64,000 nt of DNA from Clostridium_AI sp964409685 (GCA_964409685.1 CAYPEJ010000012.1:62001-126000), one strand, 5' to 3'; positions 53,371-62,632 are shown, numbered from the stretch's first letter. Made by a program: numbers and translations. The notes: generated from the sequence alone by a model not told the origin.

Positions 53371-53410
53371 AAGCCCCAAATTGTGAGCATTCATATATTT
53401 GGGGCTCTTT
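53371..53410 (+). terminator. Terminator of the rplU-prp-rpmA operon
   Basis: AGCCCCAAAT pairs exactly with ATTTGGGGCT around a 15-base loop, followed by CTTTTT. The 220 bases from here to obgE show no ORF; a TATAAT at 53564 may start obgE transcription. Confidence 0.9.
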
Positions 53411-53630
53411 TTAAATTTCGTATTAGTTAGTATATGTGAGCAAGGAGTAACTTATGTAGGGCGAATGCGTAATGTATACAGTATATGTTAAGTACAAGCT
53501 TTGTCTCATGTATGCTTTTAGATAGATTTATAAACGATTAAAGTTCGAAAATATGTATAGAATTATAATAGTAGAACATTCTAACCCATAAGAGTGTTTC
53601 AGAATTGTATTTCAAAGAAAAGAGGTTACT

Positions 53631-54914
53631 ATGTTTGCAGATCACGCGAAAATATATATTCGTTCGGGAAAAGGTGGCGACGGTCATGTAAGTTTCCGTC
53701 GTGAAAAATATGTTCCTGCAGGTGGGCCAGACGGTGGCGACGGCGGACGCGGTGGCGATTTAATATTTGAAGTAGATGACGGTATCAATACATTAAATGA
53801 TTTCCGTAATATTCGTAAATATATTGCTGGGGACGGACAACCTGGGGGTAAGAAAAAATGTACAGGTGCAGATGGTGCAGATAAAATTGTAAAAGTTCCA
53901 GCAGGAACGATTGTACGTGATGCCGCGTCTGGAAAAGTTATTACAGATATGTCCTATGAAAATCGTAGAGAAGTTATTCTTCGTGGTGGAAAAGGTGGAA
54001 AAGGAAATATGAATTTTGCCACACCTACGATGCAGGCTCCAAAATATGCTCAACCAGGACAACCAGCGCAAGAACTAGAAGTAATGCTTGAATTAAAAGT
54101 GATTGCTGACGTTGGTCTTGTAGGTTTCCCAAATGTAGGTAAGTCTACGTTTTTATCCAGAGTAACAAATGCGAAACCAAAGATTGCCAACTATCATTTT
54201 ACAACTTTAAATCCAAACTTAGGAGTAGTTGATTTAGAGGGTACAGACGGTTTCGTTATTGCAGATATTCCTGGACTTATCGAAGGTGCTTCTGAAGGAA
54301 TTGGTTTGGGACATCAATTCTTACGCCATATCGAACGTACAAAAGTTATCATTCATATGGTAGATGCAGCGTCTACAGAAGGTAGAGATCCTGTAGAAGA
54401 TATAAAAATTATTAATTCTGAATTAAGTGCTTATAGCGAAAAGCTTACAAAACTTCCACAGGTTATTGCAGCGAATAAGACAGATGTATTCTATGGTGAG
54501 CAAGGTGAGGAAGTGCTTGAGCAGTTAAGAAAAGAATTTGAACCACAAGGTATTCAAGTTTTCCCTATCTCTGCCGTTAGTGGTAAAGGGGTAAAAGAAC
54601 TTTTATACTACGTGAAAAATATGCTAAATGAAATTAAAACAGAGCCAGTTGTATTCGAGCGCGAATTCTTCCCAGAAATCGAAGTTGGTGGCGGCCCTGT
54701 TGTTGTTGAAAAGGTTGAAGATGGAGTGTACTCTGTTGAAGGACCAAGAGTGGAAAGAATGTTAGGTTATACAAATCTTGATACAGAAAAAGGTTTTGCG
54801 TTCTTCCAGAAATTCTTGAGAGAAAATAATATCATTGATGAACTTGAGAAGCTTGGTATCCAAGAAGGAGATACAGTACAGATTTACGACTTGTCTTTTG
54901 ACTATTATAAGTAA
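53631..54914 (+). CDS. obgE: GTPase ObgE/CgtA
   Basis: 427 residues. The glycine-rich Obg domain (GKGGDGHVSFRREKYVPAGG in part, GGDGGRGG) is followed by the GTPase domain with G1 GFPNVGKSTFLS near 164, G3 ADIPGLIEGAS, G4 ANKTD, and a C-terminal OCT domain to the end. Ribosome-assembly and stress GTPase; essential in most bacteria. Linked to rpmA as in most Firmicutes. AAAAGAGG ribosome binding site. Confidence 0.97.
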   Translation: MFADHAKIYIRSGKGGDGHVSFRREKYVPAGGPDGGDGGRGGDLIFEVDDGINTLNDFRNIRKYIAGDGQPGGKKKCTGADGADKIVKVPAGTIVRDAASGKVITDMSYENRREVILRGGKGGKGNMNFATPTMQAPKYAQPGQPAQELEVMLELKVIADVGLVGFPNVGKSTFLSRVTNAKPKIANYHFTTLNPNLGVVDLEGTDGFVIADIPGLIEGASEGIGLGHQFLRHIERTKVIIHMVDAASTEGRDPVEDIKIINSELSAYSEKLTKLPQVIAANKTDVFYGEQGEEVLEQLRKEFEPQGIQVFPISAVSGKGVKELLYYVKNMLNEIKTEPVVFEREFFPEIEVGGGPVVVEKVEDGVYSVEGPRVERMLGYTNLDTEKGFAFFQKFLRENNIIDELEKLGIQEGDTVQIYDLSFDYYK

Positions 54915-54925
54915 GTGCAAAAAGT

Positions 54926-54968
54926 AAGTGCCAAACAAATTTACTTTGTGATTTGTTTGGCACTTTTA
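54926..54968 (+). terminator. Perfect 15-bp terminator after obgE
   Basis: AAGTGCCAAACAAAT and its exact reverse complement, 10-base loop, followed by TT and a T-rich tail. It marks the boundary between the housekeeping block and the injection-system-like cluster. Confidence 0.88.
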
Positions 54969-55063
54969 GTTTTACAGCAAATTTTTGTGGTGGAGAGAAA
55001 GGTTATTACAATATGCAGAAAAAACGACATAAAATGACTAGAACAACCAGGAAATTAATCCTA

Positions 55064-55092
55064 TTGACATAAATATAGCCTAATGTTACACT
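55064..55092 (+). promoter_or_regulatory. Promoter candidate of the vWA/sheath cluster
   Basis: A perfect TTGACA, 17 bases, then TACACT, 34 bases before the vWA gene. With the terminator on its left it would begin the cluster's transcript. The 210 bases between obgE and the vWA gene hold nothing else. Confidence 0.45.
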
Positions 55093-55126
55093 AATTTACA
55101 TTAAGAGAAACAGGATGGAATAGAAT

Positions 55127-56938
55127 ATGAGTAAATGGATGAATATGGTAAATCGAATTATTCGATTTAATGTTGTTTTGTTGGGGGTTATCTGTTGTGT
55201 ATGCCTTGAAGTAGATATATATGCGAAAGAAAGTGTTTCGAAGGATAAGGCGGTAGTCTTTTTATTGGATGCTAGTGGTAGTATGAATGCAAATGATAGA
55301 GAGCGACTTGCAATTGATAGCATAGCGCAGTTTGTTTATTCGCTTCCTTCAGACTATAAGATAGGTTTTGTAGCATATAATTCAGATATAACGGCGACTT
55401 ATGGATTCGTAAAAACGAAGAAGAGAAATCAATTGATGAGCAAGGCAGAAAAAGTGATCTATGATGGATATAGTAATGCAGGGGTTGGATTGGAAAAGGC
55501 GGTAAATTTACTAAACAAACAAGAAGGGATAGCAGAAAAGTACATAGTGTTATTATCGGATGGCGAGATATTGATGGAAGATAATGAGACGACGAAAACT
55601 GCAAAGGCTAAGTATAAAAAAGCTTATAAAACTGCCAAAAAATCCAATATAAAAATCCATGTCATTGGATTAGAAGATGAAATGGAAGATGAAGGTAATT
55701 TTATCTTTAGTGCTGCCGAGTATACAGGCGGGACAACTTATTATACGCCGAAAGCATTGAAGTTACAAAGTGCAATTGATTCAATTTTAAACAATGAACT
55801 ACAAATAAAGCAATCTACAGCAGCAATTGTTGATACAGATGGAGGATTAGAGAAGGTTTCTGTGTCACTTCCATATACATATGCAAGTAAAGTACGTGTT
55901 TTACTTACAAGTGTTTCACCAATAAAAAATTTGAATACAAGCTTTCAAGCGGAAAATGCAACACAGGTGAATGGTGAACGTTATTCCTTGATTGAATTGA
56001 ATCATCCAACGGGTGATACTCTTGAGTTAAGTTTTCAAGGAGGAACAGGAAGTCAAGTAAGAATTAATGTAATTCCAGAATATCGAGTGACACCAACTGC
56101 GGAAGTTTCATATCGAGATGAAATTCCATTGGAAGAGGAAGCTCGTTATTATAATCGTACTGCAGAGGTTGTATATTCATTTCATGATGCAGATAACGAG
56201 GAAGTTCAACTTTGGACACAAGATTATTTTCAACATGTAAAATTGGCATTATTGAATGGAGAAGAATCGAAAGAGTTTTCGTTAAAAGAAGGTACGTTGA
56301 AGCAGGAAATAAAAGTAGAGACAGATTCGGATTATAAGACGGAGATTGATTATTCAAATATGCTTGTTAATGTAATTGAAGTTGGAGATGTGGAAGTGAG
56401 TTTAGAAGCACCTCCTGAATTGCCAATTGAAGAGGAACCACCGTATTTGTTAATAGCGTTTATCGTTTTCTTAGTGATTGTAATTGTAGTAGTAGCAGTT
56501 ATTACTTGGCGCAAGCGTAGGCAAAAACCATTGCCATTGCCACCAGACGATAGACCTGAACCGAGCAAATATAGTTATGTGGGAAAACTTAGTCTTTACG
56601 TAACACGAACACGCTCAGGTTATGATATACCACCACTATCATATAACCTATTTCGCTTGCCAGCAGGGAAAGTTGTTTCATTGCAAGAAATGTTTGATAG
56701 TTGTAATGTGAAAGAAGAATTTGCTGGCGCAGAATCTATTTACTTTAAACCAGGTGCCAATAGAAGCATAATTATTATTAATAACTCAGATTGTACGATT
56801 ATGAAAAATAGGGAAATTCTTTTAAAAAACAGAAGTTATCAGATTCCAATTGAATCAAAGTTAGACATTACATTTGAGGATGAAATAAGTGAATTAATGT
56901 TACAGTACAAGGATTTGAAACCGTCTGCTATGAGATAG
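55127..56938 (+). CDS. Membrane-anchored von Willebrand A protein with FHA-like C-terminus
   Basis: 603 residues. An N-terminal hydrophobic segment (about 8-28), probably signal or anchor, precedes a vWA domain (about 42-230) with an intact MIDAS: LLDASGSMNAN, a Thr at TYGF and VLLSDGE. A beta-rich outer region follows to about 430. One helix (LLIAFIVFLVIVIVVVAVI) near 445 leads to a basic, Pro-rich stop and a cytoplasmic domain (about 485-603) with short strands like an FHA fold (GKVVSLQEMF, NNSDCTIMKNREILLKN). It could bind a metal-dependent ligand outside and relay it inside. First gene of the cluster. Confidence 0.8.
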   Translation: MSKWMNMVNRIIRFNVVLLGVICCVCLEVDIYAKESVSKDKAVVFLLDASGSMNANDRERLAIDSIAQFVYSLPSDYKIGFVAYNSDITATYGFVKTKKRNQLMSKAEKVIYDGYSNAGVGLEKAVNLLNKQEGIAEKYIVLLSDGEILMEDNETTKTAKAKYKKAYKTAKKSNIKIHVIGLEDEMEDEGNFIFSAAEYTGGTTYYTPKALKLQSAIDSILNNELQIKQSTAAIVDTDGGLEKVSVSLPYTYASKVRVLLTSVSPIKNLNTSFQAENATQVNGERYSLIELNHPTGDTLELSFQGGTGSQVRINVIPEYRVTPTAEVSYRDEIPLEEEARYYNRTAEVVYSFHDADNEEVQLWTQDYFQHVKLALLNGEESKEFSLKEGTLKQEIKVETDSDYKTEIDYSNMLVNVIEVGDVEVSLEAPPELPIEEEPPYLLIAFIVFLVIVIVVVAVITWRKRRQKPLPLPPDDRPEPSKYSYVGKLSLYVTRTRSGYDIPPLSYNLFRLPAGKVVSLQEMFDSCNVKEEFAGAESIYFKPGANRSIIIINNSDCTIMKNREILLKNRSYQIPIESKLDITFEDEISELMLQYKDLKPSAMR

Positions 56939-56985
56939 GTATGTAGCAAAGGGGTTTTCAAAAATATATAAGGGAGTGAAAAAAG

Positions 56986-59175
56986 ATGGAGATAATAAAT
57001 CAGACTAATCGAACTCTCCTTTTGGATGTCATTAATCCAGAGCAATTGGACTTAATGACCCTAGTAGGTGATGTAAGAGGTATTGACAGTTTAGATGATG
57101 ACAAGATGAGGGAGATTAATCAGTATTTGGAGTGCCATAGTTACGAAGAAGTGGAAGAAAAATTCAAACCAGTAGTATGGTCATTCTTTGATGCAAATTC
57201 ACAATCTGTAAAGTATACGCTTGAAAGACCAGAAGGTATACCAGAATCCATGCTGACACCAATTAATATTAATGAGTCAGAGAACTTTCAAAAGGCAGTG
57301 CTTACGGTTATGAGCTCAAGAAAAGCACAAGGGCTTTTGAATGTGGAGTTTGGATTTGAAAAAATGTTAGAATTGATCTCTCCTAGAAAAGTAATGGATG
57401 ATATCAAACAAGTAAGAAAAGAAATCCAATATAACTATAAAAAGTATTCCGAGTTAGAAGATGGGGATCCTCTAAAATTAGATGTTGGAGATAAGTTGAA
57501 TCTTTTGTTTGAAGATGCAAGTAAGAATTACAATAATGTAATGGCAATGTTACCATTAGCAATTGAAGATATTAAAACGAGATTGTTATTAGGTGCAGGG
57601 GAACAATCCAATAATGGTCAGGCAATTGTTCCAGGTTATCTTTCTCTTGGTGAAAAAGGTGAACTTAAAGTATTAGAAGCACCTAAGACAGATACTACTG
57701 CATTAGTAACCCTAGATGATAATATTAATACAGGCTTAATGGAAGTAATCAAAGAAGATTACCAAGCAATTAATGAAGAAACAAATGATTATGTACAGAA
57801 TCTAGTAGTTAGAACATTTTGTCCATTATCATCTACACAACAGACAGAGATCGATGTAGAGACAGAAGTTGAAAATTACAATAGCTATCTAGAGTTTTAT
57901 CGTGCATCAAAAGATAACTTCATTAAGGTAGTAAAGCCATTACTTGAAAAATTACTAGGAATTCGTATGTTTTTTGATCAATATAAAACAAAGAGCAAGG
58001 GGATGAAACCAACTTTATTAATTGCAAATGTATCTCCTGAGATGCTTGCAAAGAGTTCCTATATTCCTCGTCTTATAACATATTTGAATACAACAAATGC
58101 GAAGAATAATTTTAAAGATACCATTTGGTATGCAATTTATCCGAACGTTGCATGGAATCAAAATGTAACAAATAAGATTCAACGTGAACGTTTCAAAGGT
58201 AATGTAAAAAAAGTTAGTACAGATGTATACAGCATGGAATCATTAGCAATCTTATTAGATGTGTTGAAAGATTATCGAGTAGAAACCTTCTTCTCATTTG
58301 AAAATCGTGAGGAAACAACATTTAATGCGGTTGCAGTAGAAGGAATTGAAAGTGTAATTGATAAATGTGCACCGTTGATGGGAAAACCATATAGTGAATT
58401 TGCGATTCCAGTACTACCAAACTTTACAGTTATTCCGAAGAATAAGTCAGGTGTTGTCCTTGATAGTAGAATGAAAGTAACAGAGAATAATAGTGCAGAA
58501 TTGTCCGATGCGAAAGAAGATATTATGCGATTATGGATTGAAGGTGTATATATCAATGGTGCATATATTGCAGCAGGCTTCCGTGCAGCATGTCAATGTC
58601 CTGAATTCTTGAAAGATCGTTTTATTAAGGAAAGGATAAAAACAGCACTAGAATTACCAGGTGTTCGTTTTGATATTGAAGCAGGTAACAATTCATTAAT
58701 TGCATATACAACAATGCCAAAAGAAATTACTGGATTTACAAATAGTATTAAGTCGCAGATTAACCAGAAAAACTTCGGTTGGGTATTTGCATCTGAAAAT
58801 CAATCCTTAAATGGAGAAACGATTACCAATATATCTATTTATAAAGCTAGAAACTTACTTTATGATACAGAGTTATCATCCTTTGAACCAGTATATAAGA
58901 CACAAGTAACAACATACATAGAAAGAATGTTACGATTTATCACTGGTGATTTCAAAGAAGATAACATTAAAAATTTCTTTTCTAATAACCCACAAAGTCA
59001 AAAGAGCAAATGGGTAGAAAAGAAGGACTGCATTAATGCTATTATTACAGAGGGTGACAGTTTAGATTATGTCATTGATGATGAAAATGGTGTATGTGAA
59101 TTGACAATATCCTTTAATGGTAGTCCACGAAATCTGGAAGTTCAAATCAATCGTTTGACTTCAAATATTTCATAG
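56986..59175 (+). CDS. Sheath-like protein, putative TssB-TssC fusion
   Basis: 729 residues, no signal peptide. Residues about 20-160 have the TssB pattern: a strand ending LVGDVRGID, an acidic helix, EEVEEKFKPVV, then LNVEFGFEKMLELISPRKVM, which parallels TssB's L.VEL.F.SMDDF.P. From about 240 the layout is TssC-like: LEFYRASKDNFIKVVKPLLEK, TIWYAIYPNV, ESLAILLDVLKD, then YIERMLRFITGDFKEDNIK and a beta hairpin ending FNGSPRNLEVQINRL. These are pattern similarities read by eye, not a database match. Two Hcp-like genes follow, as sheath and tube genes usually do. Ribosome binding site GGGAGTG. Confidence 0.5.
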   Translation: MEIINQTNRTLLLDVINPEQLDLMTLVGDVRGIDSLDDDKMREINQYLECHSYEEVEEKFKPVVWSFFDANSQSVKYTLERPEGIPESMLTPININESENFQKAVLTVMSSRKAQGLLNVEFGFEKMLELISPRKVMDDIKQVRKEIQYNYKKYSELEDGDPLKLDVGDKLNLLFEDASKNYNNVMAMLPLAIEDIKTRLLLGAGEQSNNGQAIVPGYLSLGEKGELKVLEAPKTDTTALVTLDDNINTGLMEVIKEDYQAINEETNDYVQNLVVRTFCPLSSTQQTEIDVETEVENYNSYLEFYRASKDNFIKVVKPLLEKLLGIRMFFDQYKTKSKGMKPTLLIANVSPEMLAKSSYIPRLITYLNTTNAKNNFKDTIWYAIYPNVAWNQNVTNKIQRERFKGNVKKVSTDVYSMESLAILLDVLKDYRVETFFSFENREETTFNAVAVEGIESVIDKCAPLMGKPYSEFAIPVLPNFTVIPKNKSGVVLDSRMKVTENNSAELSDAKEDIMRLWIEGVYINGAYIAAGFRAACQCPEFLKDRFIKERIKTALELPGVRFDIEAGNNSLIAYTTMPKEITGFTNSIKSQINQKNFGWVFASENQSLNGETITNISIYKARNLLYDTELSSFEPVYKTQVTTYIERMLRFITGDFKEDNIKNFFSNNPQSQKSKWVEKKDCINAIITEGDSLDYVIDDENGVCELTISFNGSPRNLEVQINRLTSNIS

Positions 59176-59205
59176 TAACAGAAAACAAAGAAGGAGGGAA
59201 AAGTT

Positions 59206-59631
59206 ATGGGTTTTAGAATGAAGATTGATGGTTCTGGTCCTGTGAACTTAAGTGAAAAAAGCATCACAAAGTTAGAATTCTGTTCAGAAATTCCTGAAGA
59301 TTCTAACGCAAGAGCAACAGATAATGGTGTTGCTGTTAAGGTATGGGGGAAAATGTTATTTTCTCTTGGTGCTGAAGAAGAAGATTCTACAATCAACTTA
59401 GCAAAGTGGAGTGTTGTTCCAAGTGATTCTGCTGATTCCTACAGAAAAGTGCAAATTGACGTAGTAGCCGCTGGTCAAATTGTTCGCCAAATTACATTAC
59501 CAAATGCATTTGTAATGGAATATAGCGAAGAACAAGACGATGAAACAGGTGTTGGTACATTCTACTTGCATGTAAAACAAAAGAAAGATAAGACGGACTT
59601 AACAACATTAGAAGGTGGATTTAGCCAGTAA
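59206..59631 (+). CDS. Hcp-like tube protein candidate, copy 1
   Basis: 141 residues, nearly all beta, no signal, no Cys-rich features. Family pattern shared with the next gene: KIDGSGPVN, EIPEDSNARATDNG, VWGKM, STINLAKWSV, YRKVQIDVVAAGQIVR, LPNAFVMEY and GVGTFYLHVKQKKDK. The order of a mid-protein Asp-x-Leu stretch and a late ordered strand followed by an acidic turn and a hydrophobic strand recalls Hcp. The AAGGAGGG ribosome binding site is very strong, as for an abundant structural protein. Assigned by pattern and context. Confidence 0.5.
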   Translation: MGFRMKIDGSGPVNLSEKSITKLEFCSEIPEDSNARATDNGVAVKVWGKMLFSLGAEEEDSTINLAKWSVVPSDSADSYRKVQIDVVAAGQIVRQITLPNAFVMEYSEEQDDETGVGTFYLHVKQKKDKTDLTTLEGGFSQ

Positions 59632-59643
59632 GGAGGGTAAAAT

Positions 59644-60072
59644 ATGTCATTAAAAGTAAGTGTAGAAGGACAAGAAAGTTTTGAGATTTCTCAGGAATGT
59701 GTCCAAAAGGTAAAATTCCAGACAGAAATCCCTCTAGATTCCAACGCTAGAACAAAAGATGTTGGTTGTTCTTTAGAGATTTCAGGAAAAATTTTAGTTG
59801 CTACAGATGGAGATCCATTTGATAGCACAAGACAATTAGGACTATGGTCATTAGTACCAGCAGAAGAAGCAGCAGCTTATCGTCAAGTAACAGTTGAAAT
59901 CATTGAAGCAGGCTTAGTAGAGAGAAAATACACTTTCCCAAGAGCATTTGTTATTGATTACACTGAGAATTATGGCAATTCAGATGGTGTTGGTACATTC
60001 AAAATCTTAATTAAGCAGAAAAAAGATAAACTTAACCTTGTTAAAGTTGAAGGTGGATATTTAGGGGCGTAA
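59644..60072 (+). CDS. Hcp-like tube protein candidate, copy 2
   Basis: 142 residues, paralogous to the preceding gene along its full length: EIPLDSNARTKDVG, ISGKILVA, DSTRQLGLWSLVPA, YRQVTVEIIEAG, FPRAFVIDY and GVGTFKILIKQKKDK. Strong AAGGAGGG site, 12 bases after copy 1. The pair may form a mixed tube, or one may be a cap or adaptor. A terminator follows at once, so these two are likely the most abundant products of the cluster. Confidence 0.5.
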   Translation: MSLKVSVEGQESFEISQECVQKVKFQTEIPLDSNARTKDVGCSLEISGKILVATDGDPFDSTRQLGLWSLVPAEEAAAYRQVTVEIIEAGLVERKYTFPRAFVIDYTENYGNSDGVGTFKILIKQKKDKLNLVKVEGGYLGA

Positions 60073-60092
60073 TTTAGTTTAGCTATCAATCC

Positions 60093-60125
60093 AAAGACAC
60101 GTCCAAAATAGGACGTGTCTTTTTC
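60093..60125 (+). terminator. Strong hairpin inside the cluster after the tube-like genes
   Basis: AAAGACACGTCC pairs with GGACGTGTCTTT around a 6-base loop and continues in T's. It would make the upstream structural genes more abundant than the regulatory genes that follow by read-through. Confidence 0.88.
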
Positions 60126-60215
60126 CATTTGTCTTTCTTTTAAAGATATTTGAGTGAAGGTTTCATCCATCTTGTACAAATATTTTTAAAAGAAAGATAA
60201 GAAAGGCGGAACTAG

Positions 60216-60659
60216 ATGAAAAAAAATTTATACCAAATACTTGGGGTAACAAAAGATGCTACGATGGATCAGATAAAATCAGCATATCGTAAACTGGCGA
60301 AAAAATATCATCCAGATGTTCACCCAGGTGATGAAGAATGTGAAAAGAAATTTCAAGAAATTACAGAGGCATATAGCATACTTAGTGATGAAAACAAGAG
60401 AAAGAAATATGACGCAGGTTTTTCGGATGCACAAAGTGCACAAGAAAATCGACAGGAAACTCGCGAAAGAAAAACACAGCAGACAGGTACATATGATTCA
60501 AAGGTTGACTTTGAAAACATCAATAAGACATTTGAGAGATTCTTTGGATTTGATCCAAAGACGAAGGATGTGACAAATGAAAAAAAATTAAATCCAAAGC
60601 AAAAAAATCCATTGGATACAACCGATATGTTTGAACGTTTCATGGGAATAAAGAGGTAA
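60216..60659 (+). CDS. J-domain (DnaJ-like) protein
   Basis: 147 residues. An N-terminal J domain (1-70) with LYQILGVTKDATMDQIKSAY, YRKLAKKYHPDVHPG containing the HPD motif, and AYSILSDENKRKKYD. A Gln/Arg/Glu-rich linker follows, then a repeated C-terminal motif: FERFFGFDPK and MFERFMGIKR. The two motif copies could be binding peptides. It lacks the zinc and substrate domains of full DnaJ, so it probably directs DnaK to a client of this cluster. GAAAGGCGG ribosome binding site. Confidence 0.88.
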   Translation: MKKNLYQILGVTKDATMDQIKSAYRKLAKKYHPDVHPGDEECEKKFQEITEAYSILSDENKRKKYDAGFSDAQSAQENRQETRERKTQQTGTYDSKVDFENINKTFERFFGFDPKTKDVTNEKKLNPKQKNPLDTTDMFERFMGIKR

Positions 60660-60662
60660 TGT

Positions 60663-61208
60663 ATGAGAAGTATGATTGATAGAGCAATAGCAATGGTCTT
60701 TTTTACACTAGCAATTATATTAGCAATTAGTATGAATTGGGAGACTACATGGGGATGGATTGTATTAGCGATTATTGGTTTTGTAGTGCATCTATTTTGG
60801 TCGTTTCGTGGAGAATATATGGAGTATCAGGAGGAAGCAGTTTTGGATGTGAACGAAAAAGCTCCTTCATCGGCATTAACCGAAGTGATTCTTCTTAGCG
60901 AAGATAGAAAACGACTTGCCTCATGGAATATTTATGGGAAAAATGGACTTGTCATAGGTAGGGATTTGAAAGAAAATCATGTTTCAATCAATCTTGAAAA
61001 TGCAACATATGCAAGTATGATCGACATTGAACACGCTGTATTAAACTATTCAGGTGATAACTGGTATGTGGAAGATATTTCTCAGAAAAATGGTGTAAGT
61101 GTTGAAAAGAGAGATGGAAAGAAATATAAATTAGCTTATGGAAAGCCATGTAGGTTGGAAAAAGGTGATATTATTTTTATTGCGTTAACACAACTACAAA
61201 TTTTATAA
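60663..61208 (+). CDS. FHA-domain membrane protein
   Basis: 181 residues. Two membrane helices near the N-terminus (about 5-25, 29-45) anchor a cytoplasmic domain. The FHA domain (about 80-181) shows GLVIGRDLKENHVSI, the Ser/His positions in MIDIEHAVLNY and the Asn in QKNGVSVE. FHA domains bind phosphothreonine peptides. Only 3 bases separate it from the J-protein gene. Confidence 0.88.
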   Translation: MRSMIDRAIAMVFFTLAIILAISMNWETTWGWIVLAIIGFVVHLFWSFRGEYMEYQEEAVLDVNEKAPSSALTEVILLSEDRKRLASWNIYGKNGLVIGRDLKENHVSINLENATYASMIDIEHAVLNYSGDNWYVEDISQKNGVSVEKRDGKKYKLAYGKPCRLEKGDIIFIALTQLQIL

Positions 61209-61244
61209 AAATTACTAGAAAGATAAGATGGGATGGTGGAATAG

Positions 61245-61766
61245 ATGGCGGAATCAAATTTAATTCGTTGTCAAAATGGACATATGTTTAGTAAGAAAAG
61301 GTATGGAACGGTATGTCCGTATTGTAATATTGAAACAGCAACAAAGGAAAAGAAAGAGGTACAAAAAACAGAAATTGATATTGAAGAAGAATTATTTCGA
61401 GAAGATGTAAAACCTGTATGTGGATGGATTGTATGTATATCAGGGCCAAGACAAGGAAAAGATTACAAAGTAGTACAAGGGAAGAACTTTATTGGTCGTG
61501 CTGATGATATGGATATTCAAATATTGGGAGATAATGAAATTTCAAGAAGAAATCACGCAATTATAGTATTTGATCCAAAGAAGAGAGAAACTGTATTACT
61601 CCCAGGCGATTCTAATGGATTAGTATATCTCAATGATAATGCGGTGTACGCACCGACTGTTTTGAGTTCATATGATAAAATTGAGTTGGGAAAATCCGTA
61701 TTTGCTTTTCTTCCGTTTTGTGGAAATCATTTTATGTGGGGAGATAAGGAAAACTCAGAAGGATAA
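61245..61766 (+). CDS. Zinc-ribbon FHA-domain protein
   Basis: 173 residues, soluble. A zinc ribbon at the start has ligands in CQNGHMFSKKRYGTVCPYC. A short linker leads to an FHA domain (about 75-165) with FIGRADDMDIQI, EISRRNHAIIVF and DSNGLVYLN, a complete phosphothreonine-binding set. Probably a soluble phosphopeptide adaptor working with the membrane FHA protein. GGATGGTGG ribosome binding site. Confidence 0.9.
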   Translation: MAESNLIRCQNGHMFSKKRYGTVCPYCNIETATKEKKEVQKTEIDIEEELFREDVKPVCGWIVCISGPRQGKDYKVVQGKNFIGRADDMDIQILGDNEISRRNHAIIVFDPKKRETVLLPGDSNGLVYLNDNAVYAPTVLSSYDKIELGKSVFAFLPFCGNHFMWGDKENSEG

Positions 61767-61786
61767 AAAACGAGAAGAGGTAGAAT

Positions 61787-62632
61787 ATGAATGGAACCTA
61801 CTATATCATTGCGCTATTATGTGCATTGATTATTATTTTAGAGATAATAAAAACTTTATATGGTAGAGAAAAAAAGATAATACATAACATGGATATTGGT
61901 ACTTGCATGACAATTGGTGGGCGCGATGTACAAGAAGACCAATTTGGAGTTCATACAACAGAATCAGGTACGATGGCTGTACTAGCAGATGGTGCAGGAA
62001 AATTATTCGGAGGTAGAATCGCAAGTCGAATAGCTGTCAATGTATGTGTGGAATTTTTTAAAGATTATAATGCATTTAATAATCCTCAGTACTATTTTCG
62101 AAGAGCATTTCATTGTGCAAATAGAGAGATTTTAAAGGCAGTGGAAGATGAAAGTAGAGGTCATGCAAGTGTAGGGTGTTCTATGATACGGAATGGATAT
62201 CTTTACTATGCAGTCGCTGGAAATGTAAAAATATGTGTATTTCGAGAAGGATCTTTAGTACCAGTTTCTACAGGGCATACAGTGGCGATGTTAGCAGAGC
62301 AGAAGTTCCATGAGGGAAAAATATCAAGAGAGGATGCCTTAGAGCTGTTAGAAAATCACAGATTGTACAATTACCTTGGAAAAGATGAATTTAAAGATAT
62401 TGAGATCTTTGATGCACCTATACGATTAAAGCCGAGGGATATAGTGGTTCTTATGAGTGACGGTATATATGATTTACTGGGCTTTAAAGAAATAGAAGAT
62501 GTTTTATTAAAAAATACAAATTGTCAGGAGAAAGCTTTAGAAATTGTAGAGATGGTAAACCAGAATCCAGCAGAGGATAAAGACAATGCAAGTATTATCT
62601 TAATAGATATAGGGAATGGGGCTAAAGCATGA
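61787..62632 (+). CDS. PP2C-type Ser/Thr phosphatase, membrane-anchored
   Basis: 281 residues. One N-terminal membrane helix (4-24) is followed by a PP2C domain with all metal motifs: GGRDVQEDQFGV, VLADGAGKLFGG, LMSDGIYD and DKDNASIILID. A GCSMIRNGYLYYAVAGNVKI strand replaces the usual GDSR with GNVK. It would reverse threonine phosphorylation read by the FHA proteins, as PppA does in type VI systems. Stop overlaps the start of the next gene (ATGA). Confidence 0.88.
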   Translation: MNGTYYIIALLCALIIILEIIKTLYGREKKIIHNMDIGTCMTIGGRDVQEDQFGVHTTESGTMAVLADGAGKLFGGRIASRIAVNVCVEFFKDYNAFNNPQYYFRRAFHCANREILKAVEDESRGHASVGCSMIRNGYLYYAVAGNVKICVFREGSLVPVSTGHTVAMLAEQKFHEGKISREDALELLENHRLYNYLGKDEFKDIEIFDAPIRLKPRDIVVLMSDGIYDLLGFKEIEDVLLKNTNCQEKALEIVEMVNQNPAEDKDNASIILIDIGNGAKA

